From Pleurodeles waltl (Eukaryota; Chordata; Amphibia; Caudata; Salamandridae), in contig NC_090447.1 of assembly GCF_031143425.1 (NCBI RefSeq), forward strand, positions 846,925,760 through 846,989,759: a stretch of 64,000 bases of DNA, written 5' to 3'. A model generated the notes under the pieces. The model was given only the letters and a program-made list of their open reading frames with translations. It did not search any database and had not been told where the DNA came from. Shown piece by piece: positions 32,361 to 41,095 of the stretch (positions are counted from its first letter, which is position 1; each line of letters opens with the position of its first letter). The position numbers and the translations under genes are program-made.

Positions 32361-32815
32361 GGGGTCTTTACATGGGAGCTTGCCTCCTCCTCCAATTCCT
32401 CTGCAGTGATAGGTACCTAAGGGACAGAAGAGTGAGAAGGGAATGACAACATGAAAAATGGATCCACCACTTCAGTGTACATAGAGCATACATGTATCTG
32501 GACATTGGAAATGGCTATTTATGTACAATCAACACCAATGACAAAGTTTTTATTCTAAAATTGTGTACCAGCACTATAAAATGGCAACCGCCTGTCCTGT
32601 ATGGAGGGACAGGTGGAAGTGATCACACTCCGCCAGCATTAGACATCATAGTGGAAGGCGGTCTACATCGCAGTGCAATTCCTCATTGGCTAACATGGGG
32701 TTCTATGGAGTACAGTATCCAATGAGGATCACGGCTGGTGGTGATGGTGAACACCGCCGCGGACGTGCGCGCCATTTTCTGACTATAACCTCACTTGTTT
32801 CCTGACTTTCTACAG
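32361..32815. other. Upstream region between transposase and Harbinger-B Myb gene
   Basis: This GC-rich non-coding stretch from about 32,580 has repeated GGCGGT/CCGCC motifs and ends in a pyrimidine-rich acceptor-like CTTTCTACAG at 32,806-32,815. It may be the 5' region of Harbinger-B, or a shared region for divergent genes. Confidence 0.45.
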
Positions 32816-32977
32816 GACAACACCTCCACTGCATGTGCTGCTGTGATCTGTCTGGAACCTGCTGTGGCCTGTGCAACAGGGGAAAAGGCCCCAGCCTTCA
32901 CTTCGGAGGAGTTAGAGTGCCTGGTGGATGCGGTCCTACCCCTGTATGGACAGCTGTATGGGCCTCCAGAACAACAG
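32816..32977 (+). pseudogene. Harbinger-B Myb-like domain, exon 1
   Basis: The frame reads KAPAFTSEELECLVDAVLPL YGQLYGPPEQQ, the first helix region of a Myb/SANT-like domain. It ends CAG at a GTGAGT donor (32,978). The upstream acceptor CTACAG ends at 32,815. The SEELE...VLxxYxxLYG pattern is typical of the Myb partner genes of PIF/Harbinger elements. Confidence 0.75.
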
Positions 32978-33204
32978 GTGAGTACACCATGGGGTCGTTG
33001 CATGCAACAAGGCTGCATGGAAATGTGTGTGTGTGTGTGCTGGCAGTGTGTCATTTGGGTGGGGGTATGGCTGGTGGTAGTGTACATGCAGGGCTCCAGG
33101 TGATGTGTGTGCCATTTGAGGGGCAAATGGTGTCTGAACGCCATATGTGTGATAGTCTGGATATTCGGATTCATGGTGTCCCTCATTTTGTGTTTTCCCT
33201 GCAG
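32978..33204 (+). other. Intron of the Harbinger-B Myb gene
   Basis: GTGAGT donor and TTTTCCCTGCAG acceptor; a (TG)n run near 33,023. Removal joins PPEQQ to VSAHQKKG in frame. Confidence 0.65.
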
Positions 33205-33285
33205 GTCAGCGCCCATCAGAAGAAGGGGTTGTGGCATGCCATTGCCAAGGAGGTGAGGACCCTAGGGGTTTATAGCTGTCAGGAA
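33205..33285 (+). pseudogene. Harbinger-B Myb-like domain, exon 2 (start)
   Basis: VSAHQKKGLWHAIAKEVRTL GVYS is the middle of the Myb-like domain, with its conserved Trp. Coding is cut by an insertion and resumes near 35,690. Confidence 0.75.
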
Positions 33286-33761
33286 TAGAACCATGCGTGG
33301 TCCAGGTCCCGCCCGAAACTCCGCTGCGTGGCTCTGCTGCGCTTTCTGCGCACCACTTGCCATCCCCTCTTGCTCCAAAGGTGGCCATCAACATCGTCTG
33401 CCCTGTGGCAAAGCTCATAGAGCTGCAGGTTCAGGTCAGTGGTGGACAAGATGCACTTACCAGTGCTATTCCATGAAGGGACTACTATTCCCATGTTTTT
33501 AGAGGCAGCAGCCATCTTGGGGTGTGGCAGGCCTATAAACCTGAGACACACCCAAGCATGTTGCTCACTATTTTGAAAACTTTGATGTAGCCAGACCTTG
33601 TGGGGATTTCTCTGGAGAAGAGCAGAGTTCCTGAATGGCAGCGTGTCATCCAACCAAAGTATCCTTGTTTCCATGGTGCATTAAAAAACGAGTTGGTCGT
33701 ACTCGTAGCGGTAAGGCCTTGCTGAATCCAAGTTTGAAGGAAGTAGTTAATTCCAAAAGGT

Positions 33762-34366
33762 AAAGCGCCCCTTAGCATAACGAGCGAAGCGTTTCAGGCC
33801 ACACTGGTAAACCGCCCTGGGCACGACATTTAAAGCGCTCCAGTTCACTGGAGTAAAGCGCACTTGGCATGGTATTCAAAGCGCTTCAGTTCACAGGAGT
33901 AAAGCGCACTTGGCATGGTATTCAAAACGCTTCAATTCACAGGAGTAAAGCACACTTGGCACGATACTCAAAGCGCTTCAGTTCACAGGAGTAAAGCGCA
34001 CTTGGCATGGTATTCAAAACACTTCAGTTCACAGGAGTAAAGTGCACTTGGCATGACATTCAAAGCGCTTCAGTCCACAGGAGTAAAGTGCCCTTGGCAC
34101 AGCAATCAAAGTGCTTCAGTTCACAGGAATAAAGCACCCTTGACACAGCATTCAAAGCGCTTCAGTTCACAGGAGTAAAGCGCACTTGGCATGGTATTCA
34201 GAGCACTTCAGTTCACAGGAGTAAAGCGCACTTGGCACGACATTCAAAGTGCTTCAGTTCATTGGAAGTAAAGCGCCCTTCGCACAGCAGTCAAAGCGCC
34301 TCAGTTCATATGAGTAAAGCGCCCTTGGTCCAATAATCAAGGCGCTTCAGTTTACATGAGTAAAAC
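33762..34366 (+). repeat. 46-bp tandem array (~13 copies)
   Basis: The unit includes GCGCTTCAGTTCACAGGAGT then AAAGCGCACTTGGCA. Successive CAGTTCAC blocks are 46 bases apart (for example 33,841 and 33,887). Copies differ at several positions, so the array is not recent. Confidence 0.95.
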
Positions 34367-34623
34367 TTTCAGGCCTAGGGAGCAAATGTGAAAACATCTC
34401 AAAGATAAGCAAATCATAGTTCCATTGTTTTTGGAAGCATAATATGTGAGAGACACATTTAAGTTTTTGATGATATGTGAGATACATAGTTAAGTCTTTG
34501 CGAATTTCTAGACTGAGACCAAACGTTTTATGTTTATGAATGCATAGTAGTTGCATGATTGATGTTCAGAGTATGTCCAAGGTCCAAGCTCTTGCCTTCT
34601 CAAGGTTCAGAGGTCTCAGTTCG

Positions 34624-34790
34624 TTCTTGTTCCATAATTCAGAGAAGGGCCACGCCCAGTTTTGTTTAATGCTCATGACATCCTGAAGTATCATGATTTT
34701 ACTAATTGTTCTTGTTCCTAGATTCAGAGAAGGGCCACGCCCAGTTTTGTCTAATGCTCATGACAGCCTGAAGTATCATGATTCTACCAA
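34624..34790 (+). repeat. 85-bp direct duplication
   Basis: Two copies of a unit starting TTCTTGTTCC and containing AGAGAAGGGCCACGCCCAGT, offset by 85 bases (34,624 and 34,709). Confidence 0.85.
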
Positions 34791-35475
34791 CACTTGCATT
34801 CACAGAGACGCCTTCGTCTATTCCATAAGGGTCTCAACACTTGCATTCACGGAGACGCCTTTGTCTATTCCATAAGGGTCTCAACTCTTGCATTCATGGA
34901 GATGCCTTTGATATTCCATAAGGGTCTCAACTCTTGCATTCACGGAGCGCCTTTGTTTATTCCATAAGGGTCTCAACTCTTGCATACACGGAGACCCTTT
35001 TGTCTATTCCATGAGGGTCTCAACACTTGCACACACGGAGACGCCTTTGTCTATTCCATAAGGGTCTCAACTCTTGCATTCACGGAGATGCCTTTGTTTA
35101 TTCCATAAGGGTCTCAACACTTGCATCCACTGAGACGCCTTTGTCTATTCCATAAGGGTCTCATCTCTTGCACACACGGAGACACCTTTGTCTATTCCAT
35201 AAGGGTCTCAACACTTGCACACACGGAGACGCCTTTGTGTATTCCATAAGGGTCTCAACTCTTGCATACACGGAGATGCCTTGTCTATTCCATAAGGGTC
35301 TCAACTCTTGCATTCACGGAGACGCCTTTGTCTATTCCATAAGAGTCTCAATTCTTGCATTCACGTAGACGACCTTGTTTATTCCATAAGGGTCTCAACT
35401 CTTGCATCCACTAAGACACCTTTGTTTATTCCATAAGGGTCTCAACACTTGTATTCATGGAGGCGCCTTTGTCTA
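34789..35475 (+). repeat. 47-bp tandem array (~14 copies)
   Basis: The unit includes GTCTCAACTCTTGCATTCAC then GGAGACGCCTTTGTCTATTC. Unit starts are 47 bases apart (for example 34,831 and 34,878). Variation between copies is modest. Confidence 0.95.
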
Positions 35476-35690
35476 AATGTATAATTGAATGTTAATGCTG
35501 TTATGAACAAGTATATACATACATGCTTAACCATTTTTCCTTTTCAGATCTCTCTCCCTGCTGTTCCCTACCCTAATTCCCTTCCCCCCGACTGGCTTCA
35601 CCATAACGTTGTGCTATAATAGCTTTCTGAGTTGGTGATGCTGGAAGGTGGGCCTGTTGTTCGGCGGCGTGCAGATCCCAAGGAAAGGAC

Positions 35691-35895
35691 ACTGTGACAA
35701 TAGCCAGCTGAGCATCCACTGCAGGAAATGTTGGGAGGACATGAGATGCTGGGCCCAGAAGACTGCGGAGGACCAGCAGCCTCCCAACGAGGAAGGGGTG
35801 CCCGTCGTAACCTGACCCGCCCCAATGGCCTGCATACTAATGGTGGCCTATCCAGAGCTGGATGGGCGCTTGAGGGCATCACAGCAGCCACAAGG
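35691..35895 (+). pseudogene. Harbinger-B Myb-like domain, rest of exon 2
   Basis: Reads HCRKCWEDMRCWAQKTAEDQ, completing the Myb-like domain with its last Trp residues. After a frame change it reads MACILMVAYPELDGRLRASQ QPQ near 35,825-35,893, a motif usual after the domain in this family. A GTTAAGT sequence right after may be the old donor. Confidence 0.7.
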
Positions 35896-36290
35896 GTTAA
35901 GTCTAGTGTGTGTGACAACCATCTTTGTTGCCTGGCATGGGATTCTGGTGGAGGGTTTTAGTCCGTGGTCACCCTTTTTGCCCGCTCATACAATGCTGTG
36001 TGGTCCAGCTCAGGGATATTGGGTGAATAGCAAAATCTGGATAGCTAGCTACGTGGCTTTCTGTTTCAGACAGGGCTTAGTAGGTCCCAGGAGGGGTGCA
36101 GATGGCAGTGTTTGGCTCTTACCTGCTGTGGTACCTAGCGAATGGTGTGCCAGTGCGGTGCACACTGCTCATTCTTGGTTCCCGTGTGTGATGGTGATGT
36201 GTATGCCATCTGTGGTGCTGTAATTGACCCTGTGCTCCCTTTCTTTCTTCCCCCTCCCCTTTTTCTTTTGTCATCCTGTCCATGTGTGCA
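35896..36290 (+). other. Intron-like spacer of the Harbinger-B Myb gene
   Basis: A stop-containing GT-rich stretch ends in a long pyrimidine run and TGCATTAG at about 36,290, after which coding resumes. Probably the old intron. Confidence 0.5.
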
Positions 36291-37319
36291 TTAGCATCAT
36301 CTGGCGAAGGTGCACGGGCACCGGTGAGAGAGGGAGCTGCACCTCACAGGACCCAGGAGGCAGAGTCCACCAACACTGAGGGGACCAGTGGGACGGAGGG
36401 CGAGGGGAGCACCACGACAGGGACAGGAGGTGACAACACTGACTCTGAAACCTCCTCCGATAGGAGCTCACTAGTGGTGGCCGACACCTATGGAACCACC
36501 TCAGCTACAGGTACAGCCGCCACCCCCGCACCAGCAACACCATCCCAGTAGCCCCCCCACCAAGTTGCCCGTGCCCGCTCACCCAGGAAGGTGGACATCT
36601 CCTTCACCCCAGGCACATCAGGCCCTTCCCCAGTGAGCCCTGCTGCCCTCAGTGAGGAGGCTATTGACCTCCTGAGCTCCACCTCTGTAGGGCAGTCAAC
36701 CATAGTGAATGCCATCCAGGGGCTGGCATCCAAGAAGCAGAAATGCAGTGCCTTCCTGGAGGGCATTCGTGGTGGCTTGGCAGCCCTACAGAGATTGTTT
36801 TAGGCTCTGGCCTCTTCTCTAATGGTAGCCAGTATCCCTGGTCATACCGTTTCCAATCCAACTACCACTACGCAGTCCCAGTCTCCTCAACCCCAACCCA
36901 TCCCATGCACACATACAGATAAGCATGCACACAAAACATCACACAAGAGTGGCACTGACAAACACAGGCACCACACCTCAAGCCACAAGCACTCACAAAA
37001 ACAACAGACAGATGCACACACAACAACATACACTGCCTCCACTGTCTCCCCCTCCTCCTCCTCCTCCCTCACAGTCACATCCGCACTCACACCTGCATGC
37101 ACTGCATCAATAGTCTCAGACCCTGCCACCTGTACACCCTTGCCCACAAACACCACGAGAGCAGACACACAGACATGCCCCTCACTCACCACATGCACAG
37201 TCACCACCATCACCACCTCATGCAGCACATCCACCTCACTTGCAGACACCACCACAACATCCGTCCACACATCCTGTTTGTCTGCTCCCACCCTGTCTGC
37301 CCGCTCCAAAGAAACATAA
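36291..37319 (+). pseudogene. Harbinger-B Myb gene, C-terminal exon
   Basis: One frame, interrupted by TAG at 36,549-36,551 and 36,801-36,803. It first reads SSGEGARAPVREG and a Ser/Thr/Gly-rich linker, then VSPAALSEEAIDLLSSTSVG and FLEGIRGGLAALQRLF, a probable helical or coiled-coil segment. A His/Thr/Ser-rich low-complexity tail follows from about 36,890 to the TAA at 37,317-37,319. Both TAG codons follow or replace likely Gln codons, so they look like C-to-T nonsense changes. Confidence 0.65.
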
Positions 37320-37789
37320 GCGCTCACACACCCCCAACAGCCATCCACCTCACACACGCACACTGTCCATGCACCTGCACCTAAGTCCAGCACACCTACT
37401 CCTCCTACTACCACTCCATTTACCTCCACTCCCATCCCTCCTCCCACATCCCGCCCCAAAGTCCCTAAGACGGTTTTCATTGCCGATCTTGACCTCTTCC
37501 CTACCCCTCCCCCTGTCCTGCCCGTAAGTGCAAGGTCCCAATCACCCAGCCCAGCACTTCAGCCAACCAGTCTGCCACTGCTCCCACCCAAAAATCTGCT
37601 GCTGGCCCTGAGGGTCCCCTGAGTGGGATGGTAGCCCCTCCCAGCAAGGACATACCTCTGCCTCAAAAACGGAGGTCTAGGGTGGCGGAACCTAAGAGAC
37701 AGAGGACAGGGTCAGTGGAGGCACCTCCTAAATCTGGAGGCAAGGACGCAAGTCACATAACAAAGGCCAAGGGGGGCCCTCACAGGAGT
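37320..37789 (+). pseudogene. Harbinger-B Myb gene tail, Pro/Thr-rich
   Basis: Coding-like Pro/Ser/Thr-rich sequence continues in other frames (PKTVFIADLDLFPTPPPVLP near 37,465-37,525), followed by a basic patch (PQKRRSRVAEPKRQRTG, 37,650-37,710) that could have been a nuclear localisation signal. Confidence 0.5.
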
Positions 37790-38620
37790 GAGCCCAACGA
37801 TCCCCCTCCACCACCTGAGGGTAAGGATCCCCATCCACCACTTGAGGGCAAGGATCCCCATCCAACACCTGAGAGCTAAGATCCCCATCCACCACCTGAG
37901 GGCAAGTATCCCCTTCCACCATCAGAGGCCATGTAGCCTCCCTCCAGAACCAGTGGCCTAAGACTCCCCTCTAGGGACAGTGGCCAAAGACTCCCCTCCA
38001 GGGCAGTGGCCAAAGACTCCCCTCCAGTGACAGTGGCCAAGGAGCCCCCTCCAGAGACTGTCAGCAGGAAGCCCCCCCAGAACCAGTGGCCTAAGATTCT
38101 TCTCCAGGGACAGTGGCCAAAGACTCCCCTCCAGGGACAGAGGGGAAGGAGCCCTCTCCAGAACCAGTGGGCAAGGAGGCCCCTCCAGAGACTGTGGCCT
38201 AAGACTCCCCTCCAGGGACAGTAGCCAAAGACTGCCCTGCAGGGACAGTGGCCAAAGACTCCCCTCCAGGGACAGTGGGCAAGGAGCCCCCTCCAGAGAC
38301 TGTGGGCAGGAAGCCCCCTCTAGAATCAGTGGCCTAAGACTACCCTCCAGGGAAAGTGGCCAAAGACTCCCCTACAGGGACGGTGGCCAAAGACTCCTCT
38401 CCAGGGACAGTGGGCAAGGGGCCCCCTCCAGGAACTGTGTGCAAGGTCCCCCTCCAGAGACTGTGGGCAGGAAGCCCCCTCCAAAGCCAGTGGCCTACGT
38501 CTCCCCTCCAGGGACAGTGGACAAAGAATCCCCTTCAGGGGCAGTGGGCAAGGAGCCCCCTCCCGAACCAGTGGGCAAGGAGCCTCCTGTAGAACCAGTG
38601 GGCATAATACCCACTCCAGC
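37790..38620 (+). repeat. 27-bp (9-codon) tandem repeat, ~30 copies
   Basis: The early units code for versions of EGKDPHPPL and the later ones for versions of GTVAKDSPP and EPVGKEPPP. The 27-bp period keeps frame, though single-base changes move it between frames and a few stops occur. It forms the Lys/Pro-rich tail region of the Harbinger-B Myb protein. Confidence 0.85.
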
Positions 38621-38837
38621 TGAGGTGCCCTCCTTCCTCCTGAGGTGCTTGCCCATTTCCAACATGATGCCCCTGAACAGTGGAGTCCGGATGATGTCAG
38701 GGGTCAAGTTGAGGCTTGGACAATGCCCTGTGCCCATGTGGCCCTTTAGTACTTTGGACTGGCCATTGGCCCAATCTGTACATTGACGTGTATATAGTTA
38801 TATATATTTATTCATTATGGTGGCTGTTGGCAGCAAA
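38621..38837 (+). pseudogene. End of the Harbinger-B Myb reading frame
   Basis: After the repeats a frame continues to QCPVPMWPFSTLDWPLAQSV H and a stop at 38,784-38,786; A/T-rich 3' UTR follows. Confidence 0.4.
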
Positions 38838-39062
38838 TTACAATGGTTGTACTATAATATGTGTCCTTTCATTCTTTGCTGCGGGGTCCTGAACATTTTG
38901 ATATACTGTGCAGTTGGGTGTGTGTGTGTGTGTGTATGGTGTGTGTTGTGCCTGTGTGTCACTCTCCTTTTCCTCCCGCCCTCCCTTGTGTGCTAGGTGG
39001 CTGTACTCACCGCTGTCATCTTCGTCGGCGTTGGTGCTCCTGGCCATGGCGTGGTAGAGCAT
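38838..39062 (-). pseudogene. Orphan minus-strand first-exon-like segment in Harbinger-B
   Basis: Reading leftward, MLYHAMARSTNADEDDSG runs into a consensus donor (GGTGAGTA near 39,007-39,014). It looks like the first exon of a minus-strand gene, perhaps of the element's transposase, whose remainder is not visible to the left. Low certainty. Confidence 0.3.
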
Positions 39063-39420
39063 CAGGAAGACTTAGAGTTCCGCGGAGTCCTCTGTGTCCC
39101 TGAAGGTGAGTCTTTCCTTTTCTGTAATATGTTTACGCCAGGCTTTTGATGGCGTTGCTAACACCCCAGAAATCCTGGCGGTAGGCTATGTCATAATATG
39201 GCGGGCAGTACCTTGTCTTCCGCCTGGCAGTAGGTGGCTACCACCATGGTTGGTGGTGTTAACGCCCTGTCGGTTGGTGTGGTACATTAGCTACCTATGG
39301 GAGGTATCACCCCCATGGTCATAATTTGGCGGTAATTACTGCCAGCCTGTTGGTGGTATTATCGGCACTTTAACAGTGGCGGTCAGTACACCGCCAACGT
39401 CATAGTGAGGGTAATCCCAT

Positions 39421-41095
39421 TTCTAAATTGCACTGCTGAGCTGGCAGCATGTCACTTCATACTTGCCAATGGGGCTACTGGCCTTGTTACAGTAAAATGA
39501 CAATGTGGGTTTTTTACTGTCAGTACATTTAAAGTTAGTAAAACACGTCCTTTTTAATACGAAGCACCCTGCAGCTATGACTCAATAAGCCTGTTTTAGA
39601 GATAACATAAATATTTGACATGACAGCATTTGCCATTGGTTTAAATGGCAGTATCAAGTTAACAGTTTAAAAAATGTTCTGCCAGCCTACAATGGCAGTG
39701 TGGGAGTCAAGCTGTGCTTAGTCACACTCATGATGGCACAACAAGTGCTGCAGCCTATGAGAGGCACTTAACTTTCAGGCCATGGGTAAGCTTGGTACCA
39801 TGTACAAGGGACTTACAAGTAGGTAAACTTATACCCATCATGGATAAGGCAGCTAGACATATAACATTTTAAGGGTCAGAGCACTGGCACTGATGCATGT
39901 TTGGCAGGACTCAGTGCACTCTCAGAGTTGAAAAACCAGCAGCAACAGTCCAGAGGTTTAGGGCTGATCATGCAAACAGAGGCATTTCCTTACAATGTCA
40001 ATATTACATCAAACTATGACGGATGATAAATTATAAATTGAGCACATTAATTTTGTGAAGTTCAAGAGATCTCTATATCTCAATTTTAGCAATTCAGCTC
40101 TTTTGACTACACTACACCTAAGCTGGTGGCAACAATTAGACATTTACTTTTGAGATATTTTTATGAGGGCCCACAACAAAATTACAGTAGAGCACAACAA
40201 CTAATAGCAAACCTGATGACGGCGAAACAAGTATTCCTAGTCAATTGAAATTGCTTAAAAAATAATGTATGTCGTCCCACTGGGACATGCTTGCTTTCAT
40301 TTTCGGTTAGGGACTCAAAACACATAGTTATGCACAACAGGACATGTATTTTACCACATTTTTGTATGCAGGATACATGGGATTCATAAAAAATGCAGTA
40401 AATGTATTGTCTCTAGTTGTTAATTGGCAGTGCAGTCCTTCAGTTAGGCTTTAACATAAGTATGTAAGTGAATGCTCATGTTATTTCTCCCACCTAATAC
40501 CATGTGTCACAACTAATAAGGTTTATTTTTCTCAAGATAAATCTTGCTCTATTAACAGACCTAAGATCAGGGACTGTCCCTCCATGACAGTGGAAGGGGA
40601 TCGTCCCACCTGCTGCGAGCACAGCAGGCAAACATAAGTAAAATGGCATTTTAATGCCATTTTATTTTGCCACCAGCTGTGTACAGTGTGAGCGTGAGGG
40701 CATGGGCTGGGGCGGAATCCTGCGATTGCAGGAACACTGCTGCCCCTTTAAGTGTGCATGATGGGTTGACCGGCTGTCTTGCTATGGCCAGCCCGATATG
40801 CGCACTGCAGACCTAGCAATCACAGGGCTGCCAACCAGCCAGGGGATTGCTGGCACAGGACCCCAGTCTTAAAATGAGTGCTGGGTTAGGCTGCTCCCAC
40901 CAATCCTGGAGATGCTCTCATGCTGGGAACAGCATGAGAGCAGCTCCAGAATTGGTTGAGTTTGTGTGACTAACTGAGCAGGACAGGCAGTACAGCTGGC
41001 AGAAATGCCTCATCAGTTATGATTGATTTTGAAACCAAACATAAGGATTATTGTGGCAAATGTTTTGGGAAATGAGACAAACTGGACGAGCTGCT
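39421..41095. other. No gene; hairpin-rich repeat remnant
   Basis: Non-coding sequence. A segment at about 40,560-40,990 has two strong palindromes: 12-bp perfect arms TAAAATGGCATT (40,639-40,650) with 40,653-40,664, and 13-bp perfect arms TGCTCTCATGCTG (40,913-40,925) with 40,930-40,942. These suggest a MITE-like element whose ends I did not find. Confidence 0.5.

Larger units (their letters stand above)
33286..35690. mobile_element. 2.4-kb insertion of unknown class carrying tandem arrays
   Basis: This block separates GVYS from the matching continuation HCRKCWEDMRCWAQKTAEDQ of the same Myb-like domain, so it entered later. It starts around CAGGAATAGAACC and ends in a pyrimidine-rich stretch after TTTTCAGATCTCTCTCCC. 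It has no recognised ORF. Inside are two tandem arrays and an 85-bp duplication. Exact ends and target duplication were not resolved; TATAGCT near both ends (33,272 and 35,620) is only suggestive. Confidence 0.55.
32580..39420 (+). mobile_element. PIF/Harbinger element B (Myb gene, decayed)
   Basis: A second Harbinger with a Myb gene clearly different from element A. Its parts: Myb exons from 32,816, a foreign 2.4-kb insert, later Myb exons to about 38,790, and a right end rich in GGCGGT/ACCGCC motifs up to about 39,420 (CACCGCCAACGTCATAGTGA). I could not match a left terminus to the right end, so the limits are estimates. Confidence 0.55.

Noticed and set aside
34789..35475. CRISPR array from regular 47-bp repeats
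   Set aside because: The whole 47-bp unit is repeated; there are no unique spacers, and the genome is eukaryotic.
36887..37480. Minus-strand 197-codon Val/Gly-rich frame
   Set aside because: It is the complement of the His/Thr-rich low-complexity tail of the Harbinger-B Myb gene.
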